Shown here in pieces: positions 7,642 through 14,777 of a stretch of 15,535 nt of DNA (position 1 is the first letter of the stretch; each line of letters opens with the position of its first letter). Where the stretch lies: NCBI GenBank assembly GCA_030152125.1, contig JASLIR010000381.1, positions 1-15,535 of the forward strand. The letters are read 5' to 3'. This DNA is from Alkanindiges sp. Lineage in GTDB: Bacteria; Pseudomonadota; Gammaproteobacteria; Pseudomonadales; Moraxellaceae. A program made the translations under genes and the position numbers. The notes under the pieces are model-generated. The model worked only from the letters and a program-made list of their open reading frames with translations, did not search any database and was not told the DNA's origin.

Positions 7642-8457
7642 TTAACGTCCACTACGCTGATACAACGGCATCACTTTGGGAATAAGTGCCTGCAGGTTCT
7701 GGATACGGCTTTGCGAACCAGGGTGCGTGCTTAAAAACTGTGGTGGCTCGCCCTGGCTGGCAGCGGACATTTTTTTCCATAAGGTGATGGATGCATTCGG
7801 GTTATAACCGGCACGCGCCATTAGCTCCAGGCCCAAAGAGTCTGCTTCACTTTCCTGCCCACGGTTAAACGGTAACTCCAAGCCCAGCTGTGTTGCCATG
7901 CCTGCTAATTGTGTCTGCCCTTCGCTCAGCCCAACGGCAGAAGCCAGCACACTTAGACCAATCTGGGTAGCGCCACTACGTGAGGCACGCTCACGGCCAT
8001 GCTCACGCAGCGCATGGGCCATTTCATGCCCCATAATGGCGGCAATCTCATCATCGGTCAGGCTCAGGCGATCAATAATGCCGGTATAGAACATAATCTT
8101 GCCACCGGGTGCACAGTAGGCATTCAGTTCATTGCTTTTAATGGTATTTACTTCCCACTTCCAGCTACGCGCATCCGGGCGGTACACATTCACCTGTGGA
8201 ATTAAACGGTTGGCAATACGCTGTACCCGTTGCAAGGTCGCCGGATTAGGATTAAGTACGCCTTGCTGGCGCGCTTTAACCAGTGTTTCCTGATAACCCT
8301 GCGCCGCAGCCTGATTAACCGCCTCACTGGACACCAGCATCAACTGCTTACGATCCACCCCGGTGGCACTATTACCCGTTGAGCTGGTACAGGCGCTTAT
8401 AGCTAATGCACTGCTGACAATCGCTGCAGTCAATATACGCACAGTTAAAATACCCAC
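7642..8457 (-). CDS. M48-family metalloprotease lipoprotein (LoiP/YggG-like)
   Basis: This 271-residue protein starts with a lipoprotein signal peptide. The lipobox is ISAC with C23 as the lipidated cysteine, and the next residue is Thr rather than Asp, which favours the outer membrane. The M48 peptidase domain has HEMAH at 144-148 (zinc ligands H144 and H148, catalytic E145) and ESEAD at 202-206 (third ligand E202, with D206). A conserved HPGSQSRI stretch lies near the C-terminus. It resembles E. coli LoiP (YggG), a periplasmic quality-control protease of similar length. The start is GTG at 8457, set by GAGG at 8466-8469 on the minus strand with 8-base spacing. Another in-frame GTG at codon 6 is less well placed. 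The gene appears monocistronic, ending against the two-hairpin element. Confidence 0.92.
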   Translation of the reverse strand: MGILTVRILTAAIVSSALAISACTSSTGNSATGVDRKQLMLVSSEAVNQAAAQGYQETLVKARQQGVLNPNPATLQRVQRIANRLIPQVNVYRPDARSWKWEVNTIKSNELNAYCAPGGKIMFYTGIIDRLSLTDDEIAAIMGHEMAHALREHGRERASRSGATQIGLSVLASAVGLSEGQTQLAGMATQLGLELPFNRGQESEADSLGLELMARAGYNPNASITLWKKMSAASQGEPPQFLSTHPGSQSRIQNLQALIPKVMPLYQRSGR

Positions 8458-8714
8458 AGAGAATTCCTCACTTAAAGGCGCAACACTCTCGATAACTGAA
8501 ATTGCTGGCCTAATCTTGTTGTTACAGCATTTGTTTTACGCACCATAAGGTGCCTGCAAATACTGTAGCGATGAATAGATGCTTATTTCTACTGTGTTTT
8601 TGTAGATTGCAGCCAGTTTCTAGCGATTTTTTTATTGTCTGGTAGAAAATTTGTACAAACACCGCATGTAAAGCTTATAAAAGCAGCGTTCTCACATTTT
8701 TTATATAAAAAGGC

Positions 8715-8742
8715 TTGACTCTATTCCTGTAATCGCTAATAT
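8715..8742 (+). promoter_or_regulatory. Promoter of the tRNA-Gly gene
   Basis: TTGACT (8715-8720) and TAATAT (8737-8742), separated by 16 bases, end 9 bases before the tRNA 5' end. This position and the strong -35 fit a stable-RNA promoter. Confidence 0.6.
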
Positions 8743-8751
8743 AGTCGCCAC

Positions 8752-8827
<76 letters not shown>

Positions 8828-8875
8828 GATTAATCGGCAAAACACAAGTGGTCATACATTTGCAGTTTTGTACAG

Positions 8876-8903
8876 AAGGCCAGACGTTGATCTGGCCTTT
8901 TTT
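8876..8903 (+). terminator. Rho-independent terminator after tRNA-Gly
   Basis: The perfect 9-base stem AAGGCCAGA/TCTGGCCTT (8876-8884, 8891-8899) with loop CGTTGA is followed by further T residues. It ends the tRNA transcript about 75 bases past the CCA end. The reverse strand also has a partial U-tract. Confidence 0.9.
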
Positions 8904-9142
8904 GTATTGTGCAATTTGCAATGCCTGACTGGCGCCTGCTGAGCCTTCAATATATGCATGCTTAGTTAGCCCTGCCAATATTTAGTGCTTATTTGTCTAA
9001 ATATGCTTGTCTTTCGCTCATGGGTTTTTTACCATTCCATCATTTACAAGCTAGGCTTTGGCACTCGGCGTTAATGACTCACTATTCCAGTTGCAACCCT
9101 TCCTTGCCCTGCAATAGCTGACACTACAGGATATGCAATAGA

Positions 9143-10042
9143 ATGACTCAATATGCAACCCCCATTCATGGCTCAATTGTGGCACTGGTTACCCCAATGC
9201 TTGAAAATGGCGCACTGGATTGGGACGGTTTAAAACAACTGGTTGAATGGCATATTGAGCAGGGTACACATAGCCTGGTAGCCGTGGGCACTACGGGCGA
9301 GTCCGCTACGCTGGATGTAGAAGAACACGCCAAAGTAATTGAGGCTGTGGTAAAAACCGCCAATGGCCGCGTGCCTGTAATTGCCGGAACAGGCGCCAAC
9401 TCCACCCGTGAAGCCATTGAGCTGACCAAAACCGCCAAAGAGCTTGGTGCAGATGCTGCCCTGCTGGTAACACCTTATTATAACAAGCCGACACAGGAAG
9501 GCCTGTATCAGCACCATAAAGCCATTGCGGAAGCGGTAGACCTGCCACAAATCCTGTATAACGTACCGGGCCGTACCGGTGTGGACATGAGCAATGACAC
9601 CATTATCCGCCTGGCAGATATTGATAACATTGTGGCGGTAAAAGATGCTACTGGCGACCTGAACCGTGGTCATGACCTGATTCAGCGCCTGAACAACAAA
9701 ATTGCGGTTTACTCCGGTGACGATGCTACTGCTTACCGCTTAATTCTGCTGGGTGCACGTGGCAATATTTCGGTTACTGCCAACGTAGCACCTCACGCCA
9801 TGAGCCAGGTTTGCGAAGCTGCATTAAGGGGAAATCGTGAACTGGCGGAACAACTTAACAACACTATTCAAGAGTTGCACCAGATATTATTCTGCGAATC
9901 GAATCCAATCCCTGTAAAATGGGCGCTTGCTGACATGGGCAAGATTACAACCGGAATTCGCCTTCCATTAACCGTATTAGCCGACGCTTATCGCCCGCAG
10001 GTTCATCAGGCCTTGTTAGCTGCCGGGGTGTTAAGCCAGTAA
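9143..10042 (+). CDS. dapA: 4-hydroxy-tetrahydrodipicolinate synthase
   Basis: This 299-residue TIM-barrel enzyme has the DapA catalytic set. The Schiff-base lysine is K167 in VAVKDATGD; Y139 and R144 lie in YNVPGRTGVDM; T50 and T51 lie in GTTGES. It condenses pyruvate with aspartate semialdehyde, the first committed step to diaminopimelate and lysine. The length is normal. AGGA (9128-9131) is the ribosome binding site. Upstream, TTGGCA (9058-9063) could be a -35 but the facing -10 is poor. The 240 bases between the tRNA terminator and this gene hold nothing else I can name. A BamC-like lipoprotein gene follows 25 bases downstream, then purC, an arrangement known from Pseudomonas- and Acinetobacter-type genomes. 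Confidence 0.97.
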   Translation: MTQYATPIHGSIVALVTPMLENGALDWDGLKQLVEWHIEQGTHSLVAVGTTGESATLDVEEHAKVIEAVVKTANGRVPVIAGTGANSTREAIELTKTAKELGADAALLVTPYYNKPTQEGLYQHHKAIAEAVDLPQILYNVPGRTGVDMSNDTIIRLADIDNIVAVKDATGDLNRGHDLIQRLNNKIAVYSGDDATAYRLILLGARGNISVTANVAPHAMSQVCEAALRGNRELAEQLNNTIQELHQILFCESNPIPVKWALADMGKITTGIRLPLTVLADAYRPQVHQALLAAGVLSQ

Positions 10043-10067
10043 TTGCGGCTTTTTTAGAGGATTTACC

Positions 10068-10676
10068 ATGCTGTATCGCGTTGGGCTGATTGCTGTACTC
10101 TCTGCTGCGGGTTTGGCCGGTTGTAGTACTTTCAGTATTAGTAATAACTCTATGGCCTATAAGGACACCATTGTACTGCCTCCATTACAATGGCCTAATA
10201 ATGAACAGACCCGTCCGATTGCATCCATTTATCCGGTGCCTAAAATTGATCCGGCAGCGCTGGAACAGGCACCGCAATTTTCCAATAAGCGCGGCAACCG
10301 TTTTGAAATGCCTGCTCCGCAATCGCTGGACCAGTCGCTTATTATTGGTACCGGTGTAGACGGTGTGGGTGCACCTTCCAAACCAGTGCTGATTACCGAT
10401 GGTAATGGCTATCCGCTGATGAAAATTGAAGGTGATGCCAACCGCGTATGGGACTTGCTGAGCGCTGCGCTGAGTGTGGCCAACATCAATGTGGTTGACC
10501 GCAACCAGACTGCTGGTTTCTTTGTGATCAAGCAGGAAAACCAGAATTATTACTTACGTTTGAACCGGGCTGGTGCTGCTACCACCATTACCGTGCAGGA
10601 CGAAAAGAACACGCTGATTGAAAAGGGTTTGGCTAACGACATACTGACCCAGATCAATCAAAACTGGCCTGCCTAA
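10068..10676 (+). CDS. Short BamC (NlpB)-like outer-membrane lipoprotein
   Basis: This 202-residue protein has a lipoprotein signal peptide with lipobox LAGC, C19 being lipidated; Ser follows, predicting the outer membrane. After it comes a low-complexity, proline-rich stretch with VLPPLQWPNN (about 36-45), like the unstructured N-terminal part of BamC that packs on BamD. Residues about 110-200 look like a single helix-grip domain, with GYPLMKIEGDANRVWDLLSAAL resembling the start of such domains. E. coli BamC has about 344 residues and two helix-grip domains, so this version appears to lack one. BamC is an accessory subunit of the BAM complex that inserts outer-membrane beta-barrels. Its position between dapA and purC supports the call, since nlpB follows dapA in E. 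coli. AGAGG precedes the ATG. Confidence 0.75.
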   Translation: MLYRVGLIAVLSAAGLAGCSTFSISNNSMAYKDTIVLPPLQWPNNEQTRPIASIYPVPKIDPAALEQAPQFSNKRGNRFEMPAPQSLDQSLIIGTGVDGVGAPSKPVLITDGNGYPLMKIEGDANRVWDLLSAALSVANINVVDRNQTAGFFVIKQENQNYYLRLNRAGAATTITVQDEKNTLIEKGLANDILTQINQNWPA

Positions 10677-10705
10677 TTGACTCATTGCTAGGCAGCACCA
10701 TAGGA
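10677..10705 (+). promoter_or_regulatory. Candidate purC promoter
   Basis: TTGACT (10677-10682) is a good -35 and begins right after the BamC-like gene's stop. At 17 bases spacing the -10 reads ATAGGA (10700-10705), a weak match. It would let purC be transcribed apart from dapA. No PurR-type site is evident. Confidence 0.3.
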
Positions 10706-10739
10706 AACCCGTTTGGGGTAACATCGAAAGGTCCTATAA

Positions 10740-11462
10740 ATGGAAAAGCAAAGCTTACTGTATACAGGTAAAGCAAAATCTGTGTATCAAACCGAAGATG
10801 CCGATCATTTGATTCTGGTGTTCCGTGACGATACCTCTGCATTTGATGGCAAGAAAGTGGAACAACTGGCACGTAAAGGTCAGGTAAACAACCGCTTTAA
10901 CGCTTTTATCATGCAGAAACTTGCCGAAGCCGGTATTGAAACGCATTTTGAAGCGCTGCTTTCCCCGAATGAAGTGCTGGTTAAACGCCTGAAAATGATT
11001 CCTGTTGAATGTGTAGTGCGTAACTATGCAGCAGGCAGCCTGTGTCGCCGTCTGGGTGTGGAAGAAGGTACGCCTTTAACACCACCAACCTTTGAGCTGT
11101 TCTATAAAGACGACTCTTTAGGTGACCCAATGGTGAATGACTCCCTGTCGATCAGCCTGGGCTGGGCCACACAGGAACAGCTGGACCAGATGAAAGTACT
11201 GACCTACAAGGTAAACGACGTACTGAAGGGCCTGTTTGACGCTGGCAACATGATGCTGGTGGACTTTAAGCTGGAATTCGGCCTGTTCCATGACCGTATT
11301 GTGCTGGGTGATGAATTCTCTCCGGACGGTTGCCGCCTGTGGGACAAAGACACCAAGAAGAAGCTGGACAAAGACCGTTTCCGCCAGGGCCTGGGTGGTG
11401 TAGTTGAAGCTTATGAAGAAGTGGCTCTACGTTTAGGTTTAAACCTGGATGATATCGCTTAA
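10740..11462 (+). CDS. purC: Phosphoribosylaminoimidazole-succinocarboxamide synthase
   Basis: This 240-residue SAICAR synthetase shows the family motifs in order: [10 protein letters not shown] (7-16, ATP-grasp entry), RDDTSAFDG (29-37), [10 protein letters not shown] (about 92-101), LVDFKLEFG, and [13 protein letters not shown] near the C-terminus. It ligates aspartate to carboxyaminoimidazole ribonucleotide using ATP in purine synthesis. The length is that of the bacterial family. AAAGG (10727-10731) is the ribosome binding site. It is the last gene of the dapA group and is closed by a terminator 25 bases after its stop. Confidence 0.97.
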   Translation: MEKQSLLYTGKAKSVYQTEDADHLILVFRDDTSAFDGKKVEQLARKGQVNNRFNAFIMQKLAEAGIETHFEALLSPNEVLVKRLKMIPVECVVRNYAAGSLCRRLGVEEGTPLTPPTFELFYKDDSLGDPMVNDSLSISLGWATQEQLDQMKVLTYKVNDVLKGLFDAGNMMLVDFKLEFGLFHDRIVLGDEFSPDGCRLWDKDTKKKLDKDRFRQGLGGVVEAYEEVALRLGLNLDDIA

Positions 11463-11486
11463 CTTCTAGTTAGCGGTTTGCCATAG

Positions 11487-11516
11487 AAAGCCATTGCGGA
11501 ATGCAGTGGCTTTTTT
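11487..11516 (+). terminator. Rho-independent terminator after purC
   Basis: AAAGCCATTGC (11487-11497) pairs with GCAGTGGC and the first three T residues (11503-11513) through one G-T wobble and a 5-base loop. The T-run (11511-11516) forms the tail. It ends the dapA-purC group. Confidence 0.9.
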
Positions 11517-11564
11517 GTTTAATAGACTCTATTAAAACTAATCAATGAATCAAAATTAAATAAT

Positions 11565-11960
11565 ATGCCAGACATAGCGAAGATAACTGCTAAGTTAAAA
11601 GATCACGTGCAGATGTGTGAGGATTATTTTTTACCTGATTTTATGCTGGTGACTGATGTCGTAGAAGACTTAAGTAGGTTTGACTCATCCCAATATGATG
11701 TTTTTGATATTCTCTCAAGGGAAGTTATTGAGAAGTTTCTGTTACCTTGGGGGGAAGTCGCTTTAAAAGCAGGAATGTTTGGGTTATCCATTAAAACGTT
11801 TGGTGTTGCGGAGCCGGGTGGCTTCATAGTTCAAGATCATTCTCATTTAATTCCACGATTTGAGAAACTATTTAACGACTGGGAAAAAGCAGACTGGATT
11901 ACTATTACAAAACAGGATGATCCTGAATGCCCAATTATTGTGACTCTGAAATGTGATTAA
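11565..11960 (+). CDS. Hypothetical protein of 131 residues, unrecognised
   Basis: I do not recognise this protein. It is acidic, has no signal peptide, membrane segment or known motif, and would be cytoplasmic. The sequence mixes hydrophobic and charged residues as a folded domain does, for example the FLLPWGEVALKAGMFGL stretch near 58-74, and a beta-rich ending (WITITKQDDPECPIIVTLKCD). Base composition is visibly more A/T-rich than the flanking housekeeping genes, and synonymous positions often end in A or T, which suggests acquired DNA. No clear ribosome binding site precedes the ATG, and no upstream in-frame start is available. It is followed by the second two-hairpin element. It could be an immunity-like or other orphan accessory protein, but nothing in the sequence proves this. 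Confidence 0.55.
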   Translation: MPDIAKITAKLKDHVQMCEDYFLPDFMLVTDVVEDLSRFDSSQYDVFDILSREVIEKFLLPWGEVALKAGMFGLSIKTFGVAEPGGFIVQDHSHLIPRFEKLFNDWEKADWITITKQDDPECPIIVTLKCD

Positions 11961-12268
11961 CCCAGACAGCCTAAGCAACCTGTGTTCGAGATAAAACTTA
12001 TTATTCTATAGACATAAAATTTCTCAAGGTACTCAAGCTTCAGGCTTTGTTCACATCAATGCCATACAAAAGCCCAAAAAATGCTTGCTACGCAAGCATT
12101 TTTTGGGGGATGATTCGAGGGCGTTGCCCTCAAGCTCCCATAAACATAGATCTATCAATAACTTAGTTTTTACACTCATCCTGAACTCAAGTTAAGTAGA
12201 TGTGGTTAACCTTATCAAGATTTTTTCTAACTTTGTAACAACCCTATAAATTGACCACAGAGATAGCA
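11961..12268. other. A/T-rich intergenic region holding a two-hairpin element
   Basis: About 300 bases lie between two unrecognised genes. The middle holds the two-hairpin repeat described at 12073-12131. Before it there is only a weak dyad AAGC-5 nt-GCTT (12037-12049). After it, TATAAA (12245-12250) is a fair -10 for the next gene, with only a poor T-rich -35. No RNA gene or further open frame is supported. Confidence 0.5.
12073..12131. repeat. Two-hairpin repeat element, copy B (likely terminator)
   Basis: Hairpin 1 is a perfect 16-base stem, CCCAAAAAATGCTTGC against GCAAGCATTTTTTGGG (12073-12088, 12092-12107), with a 3-base loop. After 9 bases that include TGATT (12111-12115) comes hairpin 2, GAGGGC-GTT-GCCCTC (12117-12131). 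The layout, spacer length, TGATT and hairpin-2 core match copy A at 7516-7581, while the hairpin-1 stem differs on both arms together. It may end transcription of the 131-residue gene. Confidence 0.7.
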
Positions 12269-12643
12269 ATGAAAAAATATATTTTGCTTTACATTATAAG
12301 CATATGCTCACCAGCCTTTGCGGCAGACTATCAGTCATTACTAGCTGGCAAAACACTGGTGATGAAAGGTGCGGTATGTGCAGGCCTAAGCCTGGGCAGA
12401 AATTCCGGTTTGTCCGCCGAGCAACCCATGGGGCAATGCAGTGTCGATTTACCGGCACGTCTGGAATGGATAAGCCCAGATACCTTTATCATGGTTGAAA
12501 AAAGCAGGCCGGATGATACCAGTCCACCCAGAGTTTTCATTTCCAAAGTCAAATTAATCAAAGGCAAAGAAGTGGTATTAACCGATATCTGGACAGGCTG
12601 GGGAAAATCACGGCACGAAGATACAGCGTATACCATCAAATAA
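12269..12643 (+). CDS. Small secreted hypothetical protein
   Basis: This 124-residue protein starts MKKYILLYIISICSPAFA, a standard Sec signal peptide with likely cleavage after AFA (residue 18). The mature part of about 106 residues has two cysteines (C37, C57) that could form a disulfide in the periplasm. It ends with alternating beta-like segments (KVKLIKGKEVVLTDIWTGWG). I chose the ATG at 12269 over the TTG six codons upstream because the signal peptide begins there and GAGA (12260-12263) is correctly spaced. I do not recognise the family. TATAAA at 12245-12250 may be the -10. No partner gene is evident, since the next gene is convergent. Confidence 0.7.
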   Translation: MKKYILLYIISICSPAFAADYQSLLAGKTLVMKGAVCAGLSLGRNSGLSAEQPMGQCSVDLPARLEWISPDTFIMVEKSRPDDTSPPRVFISKVKLIKGKEVVLTDIWTGWGKSRHEDTAYTIK

Positions 12644-12724
12644 ATCTACAAGTGCTAGTCGGGACAATCTATTCTACTGATGAGTATTTATTACGGCGTC
12701 TGTTAACCAGCCCGGCTTGCTGAC

Positions 12725-13612
12725 CTAACCCACCTCAAAACACTCCCCCAAATAATCTAGAAAATGCCGTGTCAGGCGTGGCATATGCTGGCGCGATGCA
12801 TAGACGGCATGAATGCCCAAAGCTTCCGGTGGAAAGTCCGACAGCACCTGCTGTAAACGGCCATCCTGTAAGGCAGCTTGTGCCAAATTAGTAGGCAGCA
12901 TACAAATACCGGCATGCTGCAAGGTCATGGCCAGCAATACCGTGGCATCGTTGGAGCAATACTTGACCTGTATCGGTACACGCTGGTACTGCCCATCCGC
13001 CATACGCAAAGGCCAGGAGTCCCGTCCTACATGGCGGTGCCCCAAACAGGCATGCTGCAATAAGTCTTCCGGTTGCGCTGGTGCCGGATATTGCAGTAAA
13101 TACGGTGGTGTAGCACACAGCACTGAATGACAAAAGCCCAGGCGTTTGGCGATTAGACCAGATGCCACATCATTGCTGATGCGTATGGCTACATCAATTT
13201 GTTGGCTCAGCAAATCCAGCGTGTCTTCCGAAGCTACCAGCTCAATGTTCACCGCTGCATGCTTCTGGGCAAACTCAACAATGTATTTAGCCAAAGCATC
13301 CTGCATTAGCGTAGGGCTAATGGTAATACGCAACTGCCCGCTTAATTCCGGCTGGTTATATTGCGACAATTGTTGCAGGGATTGCTGCAAAGCCAGTATC
13401 TGCTGGCAATGCGCCAAGGCACTCTCACCTGCTGGCGTTAAATAAATACGCCGTGTGGTACGCTGGTACAGGCGCAGTTTTAAATGGTTCTCCAGCTCTT
13501 CCAAGTAGCGCGATACCTTGGCACGGGACATTTCCAGATGCTTTGCCGCATTGGTCAGGCTACCCTGTTCATCAATGGTCACAAATACCTGCATGGCGGT
13601 TAATATATCCAT
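12725..13612 (-). CDS. LysR-family transcriptional regulator
   Basis: This 295-residue regulator has the LysR winged helix-turn-helix at residues 1-62 (MDILTAMQVFV, then SLTNAAKHLEMSRAKVSRYLEELE with the recognition helix at about 29-40). A substrate-binding domain follows from about 88 to the end (LSGQLRITISPTL). It belongs to the group of short-effector LysR proteins that often control a divergent gene. I chose the ATG at 13612, with GGAG 8 bases upstream, over an in-frame GTG five codons earlier. It is divergent from the metallo-beta-lactamase-fold gene, and dyads between them (13645-13699) are likely binding sites. LysR proteins usually repress themselves and activate the divergent gene with an inducer. 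The inducer is unknown. Confidence 0.93.
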   Translation of the reverse strand: MDILTAMQVFVTIDEQGSLTNAAKHLEMSRAKVSRYLEELENHLKLRLYQRTTRRIYLTPAGESALAHCQQILALQQSLQQLSQYNQPELSGQLRITISPTLMQDALAKYIVEFAQKHAAVNIELVASEDTLDLLSQQIDVAIRISNDVASGLIAKRLGFCHSVLCATPPYLLQYPAPAQPEDLLQHACLGHRHVGRDSWPLRMADGQYQRVPIQVKYCSNDATVLLAMTLQHAGICMLPTNLAQAALQDGRLQQVLSDFPPEALGIHAVYASRQHMPRLTRHFLDYLGECFEVG

Positions 13613-13644
13613 AGCCTGTTCTCCCACATGCTGCTGAACAACCT

Positions 13645-13699
13645 AATATGCCAACTATTTAGGCATATTGTTGCACAATATGAAACAAATATTCCTAAA
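13645..13699. promoter_or_regulatory. Overlapping dyads, likely LysR operators
   Basis: Three inverted repeats share arms: AATATGCC-9 nt-GGCATATT (13645-13652, 13662-13669); CATATTGT-TGC-ACAATATG (13664-13671, 13675-13682); and TTTAGGCATATT (13658-13669) with AATATTCCTAAA (13688-13699), 11 of 12 bases matching. The half-site ATATG/CATAT occurs three times. They lie 33 bases upstream of the regulator start and about 80 bases upstream of the divergent gene, the usual place for LysR recognition and activation sites. Confidence 0.6.
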
Positions 13700-13778
13700 T
13701 TATGCGGTTTATCTGCACTTATCCAATCGTTATGCTGTGTTTACTTAATCAGTAAATTCAGCAAACGAGTAAAACAGT

Positions 13779-14645
13779 ATGAACACAATAGCAAAAACTG
13801 CGTTTAAAACCCTAACTGCCAGCAGCCTGTTGCTGGGTGTTACCCTCAGCCATGCCGAACTTAAAGTACAGCCTTATACCGCATCCCCGGACGGCTTTGG
13901 TGTTACCTCTACTTTAATTAGTGGTGAGAAAGAAGCCATTTTAGTAAATGGCCTGTTTAATAAATCCGATGCCTTGCGTGTGGCTGCCGATGTACTGGAC
14001 AGCGGCAAAACCCTGACCACCATTTTTGTCAGCTATGGCGATCCGGACTATTACTTCGGGCTGGATGAACTGCACCGCCTGTTCCCTAAAGCCAAAATTA
14101 TTGCAACACCGTATACCGTACAGCACATCAAGCAAACGCAAGCTCTGAAAAAAGCTTACTGGTCGCCTAAAATGGGTGCCAATGCACCAGCCAGCATTGT
14201 GGTACCACAGGTGTTTAACGGTAAAACACTCACGCTGGATGGCGAAAGCATCGAAATTAAAGGCAAGGACAAACTGACTTATTTGTGGGTTCCTTCCACT
14301 AAAACCGTGCTGGGTGGTATCCCTGTTACCTCCGGTGAACACCTGTGGACAGCGGATGATGCCAAACCAGCACAGCGTGCGGCATTAAAAGCCACTCTGA
14401 ATGATATGCTAGCCCTGCAACCACAACTGGTAGTACCAGCACATATGGTGAAAGGCGCCCCCATGACCACAGAAGCGATTCAGTTTTCCATTAACTATCT
14501 GGATCAATACGAAAAAGTAAGCCAACAAAGTAAAAATTCCGCCGAGCTGATTGAAGGCATGAAAAAAGCCTATCCTGACTTACCGGGCGATTCCAGCCTG
14601 GAGCTAGGTGCCAAAGTAGTGAAAGGTGAAATAAAGTGGCCTTAA
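13779..14645 (+). CDS. Secreted metallo-beta-lactamase-fold protein with degenerate metal motif
   Basis: This 288-residue protein has a Sec signal peptide (cleavage likely after SHA, residue 26). The body follows the metallo-beta-lactamase fold, but its HxHxDH zinc motif is replaced: residues 85-94 read SYGDPDYYFG where active relatives have a THxHxDHYFG-like sequence. All three histidines become Tyr, Asp and Tyr, while the central Asp90 and the following YFG remain. Strand-end residues also differ (LVNGLF at 55-60 where a D is usual). H222 in VVPAHMVKG may match the PGH histidine. It is therefore either an inactive or repurposed member, or binds metal differently. The reading frame is intact. 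It is divergent from a LysR regulator, which probably controls it. Its substrate is unknown. Confidence 0.82.
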   Translation: MNTIAKTAFKTLTASSLLLGVTLSHAELKVQPYTASPDGFGVTSTLISGEKEAILVNGLFNKSDALRVAADVLDSGKTLTTIFVSYGDPDYYFGLDELHRLFPKAKIIATPYTVQHIKQTQALKKAYWSPKMGANAPASIVVPQVFNGKTLTLDGESIEIKGKDKLTYLWVPSTKTVLGGIPVTSGEHLWTADDAKPAQRAALKATLNDMLALQPQLVVPAHMVKGAPMTTEAIQFSINYLDQYEKVSQQSKNSAELIEGMKKAYPDLPGDSSLELGAKVVKGEIKWP

Positions 14646-14692
14646 GGCGCTACACAGCTTCCCGACCAGTGGCAAAAATGCCCAGTTAATCT

Positions 14693-14721
14693 GACAAAGT
14701 TTGTTGTCAACAACCCTTGTC
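14693..14721. promoter_or_regulatory. 29-base dyad upstream of the esterase gene, candidate operator
   Basis: A single symmetry centre at 14707 relates GACAA (14693-14697) to TTGTC (14717-14721) and TTGTTG (14701-14706) to CAACAA (14708-14713). There is no T-run after the right arm, so it does not look like a terminator. It overlaps the -35 of the candidate promoter and would suit a dimeric repressor. No regulator gene for it is visible in the window. Confidence 0.55.
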
Positions 14722-14746
14722 AAGAAGCGCGATGCAGGCCAATATA
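14717..14746 (+). promoter_or_regulatory. Candidate promoter of the esterase gene
   Basis: TTGTCA (14717-14722) and AATATA (14741-14746) are 18 bases apart, about 30 bases upstream of the ATG at 14778. The -35 lies in the right arm of the dyad at 14693-14721. The consensus match is moderate. Confidence 0.35.
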
Positions 14747-14777
14747 GGCGACATTCCAATACATACGGATTTCGATT

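Noticed and set aside
12251..12268. TTG start six codons upstream of the small secreted protein
   Set aside because: The signal peptide starts at the ATG at 12269, which also has a correctly spaced ribosome binding site.
13613..13627. GTG start five codons upstream for the LysR gene
   Set aside because: The ATG at 13612 gives the usual LysR N-terminus, and the GGAG that would serve it lies inside the longer version.
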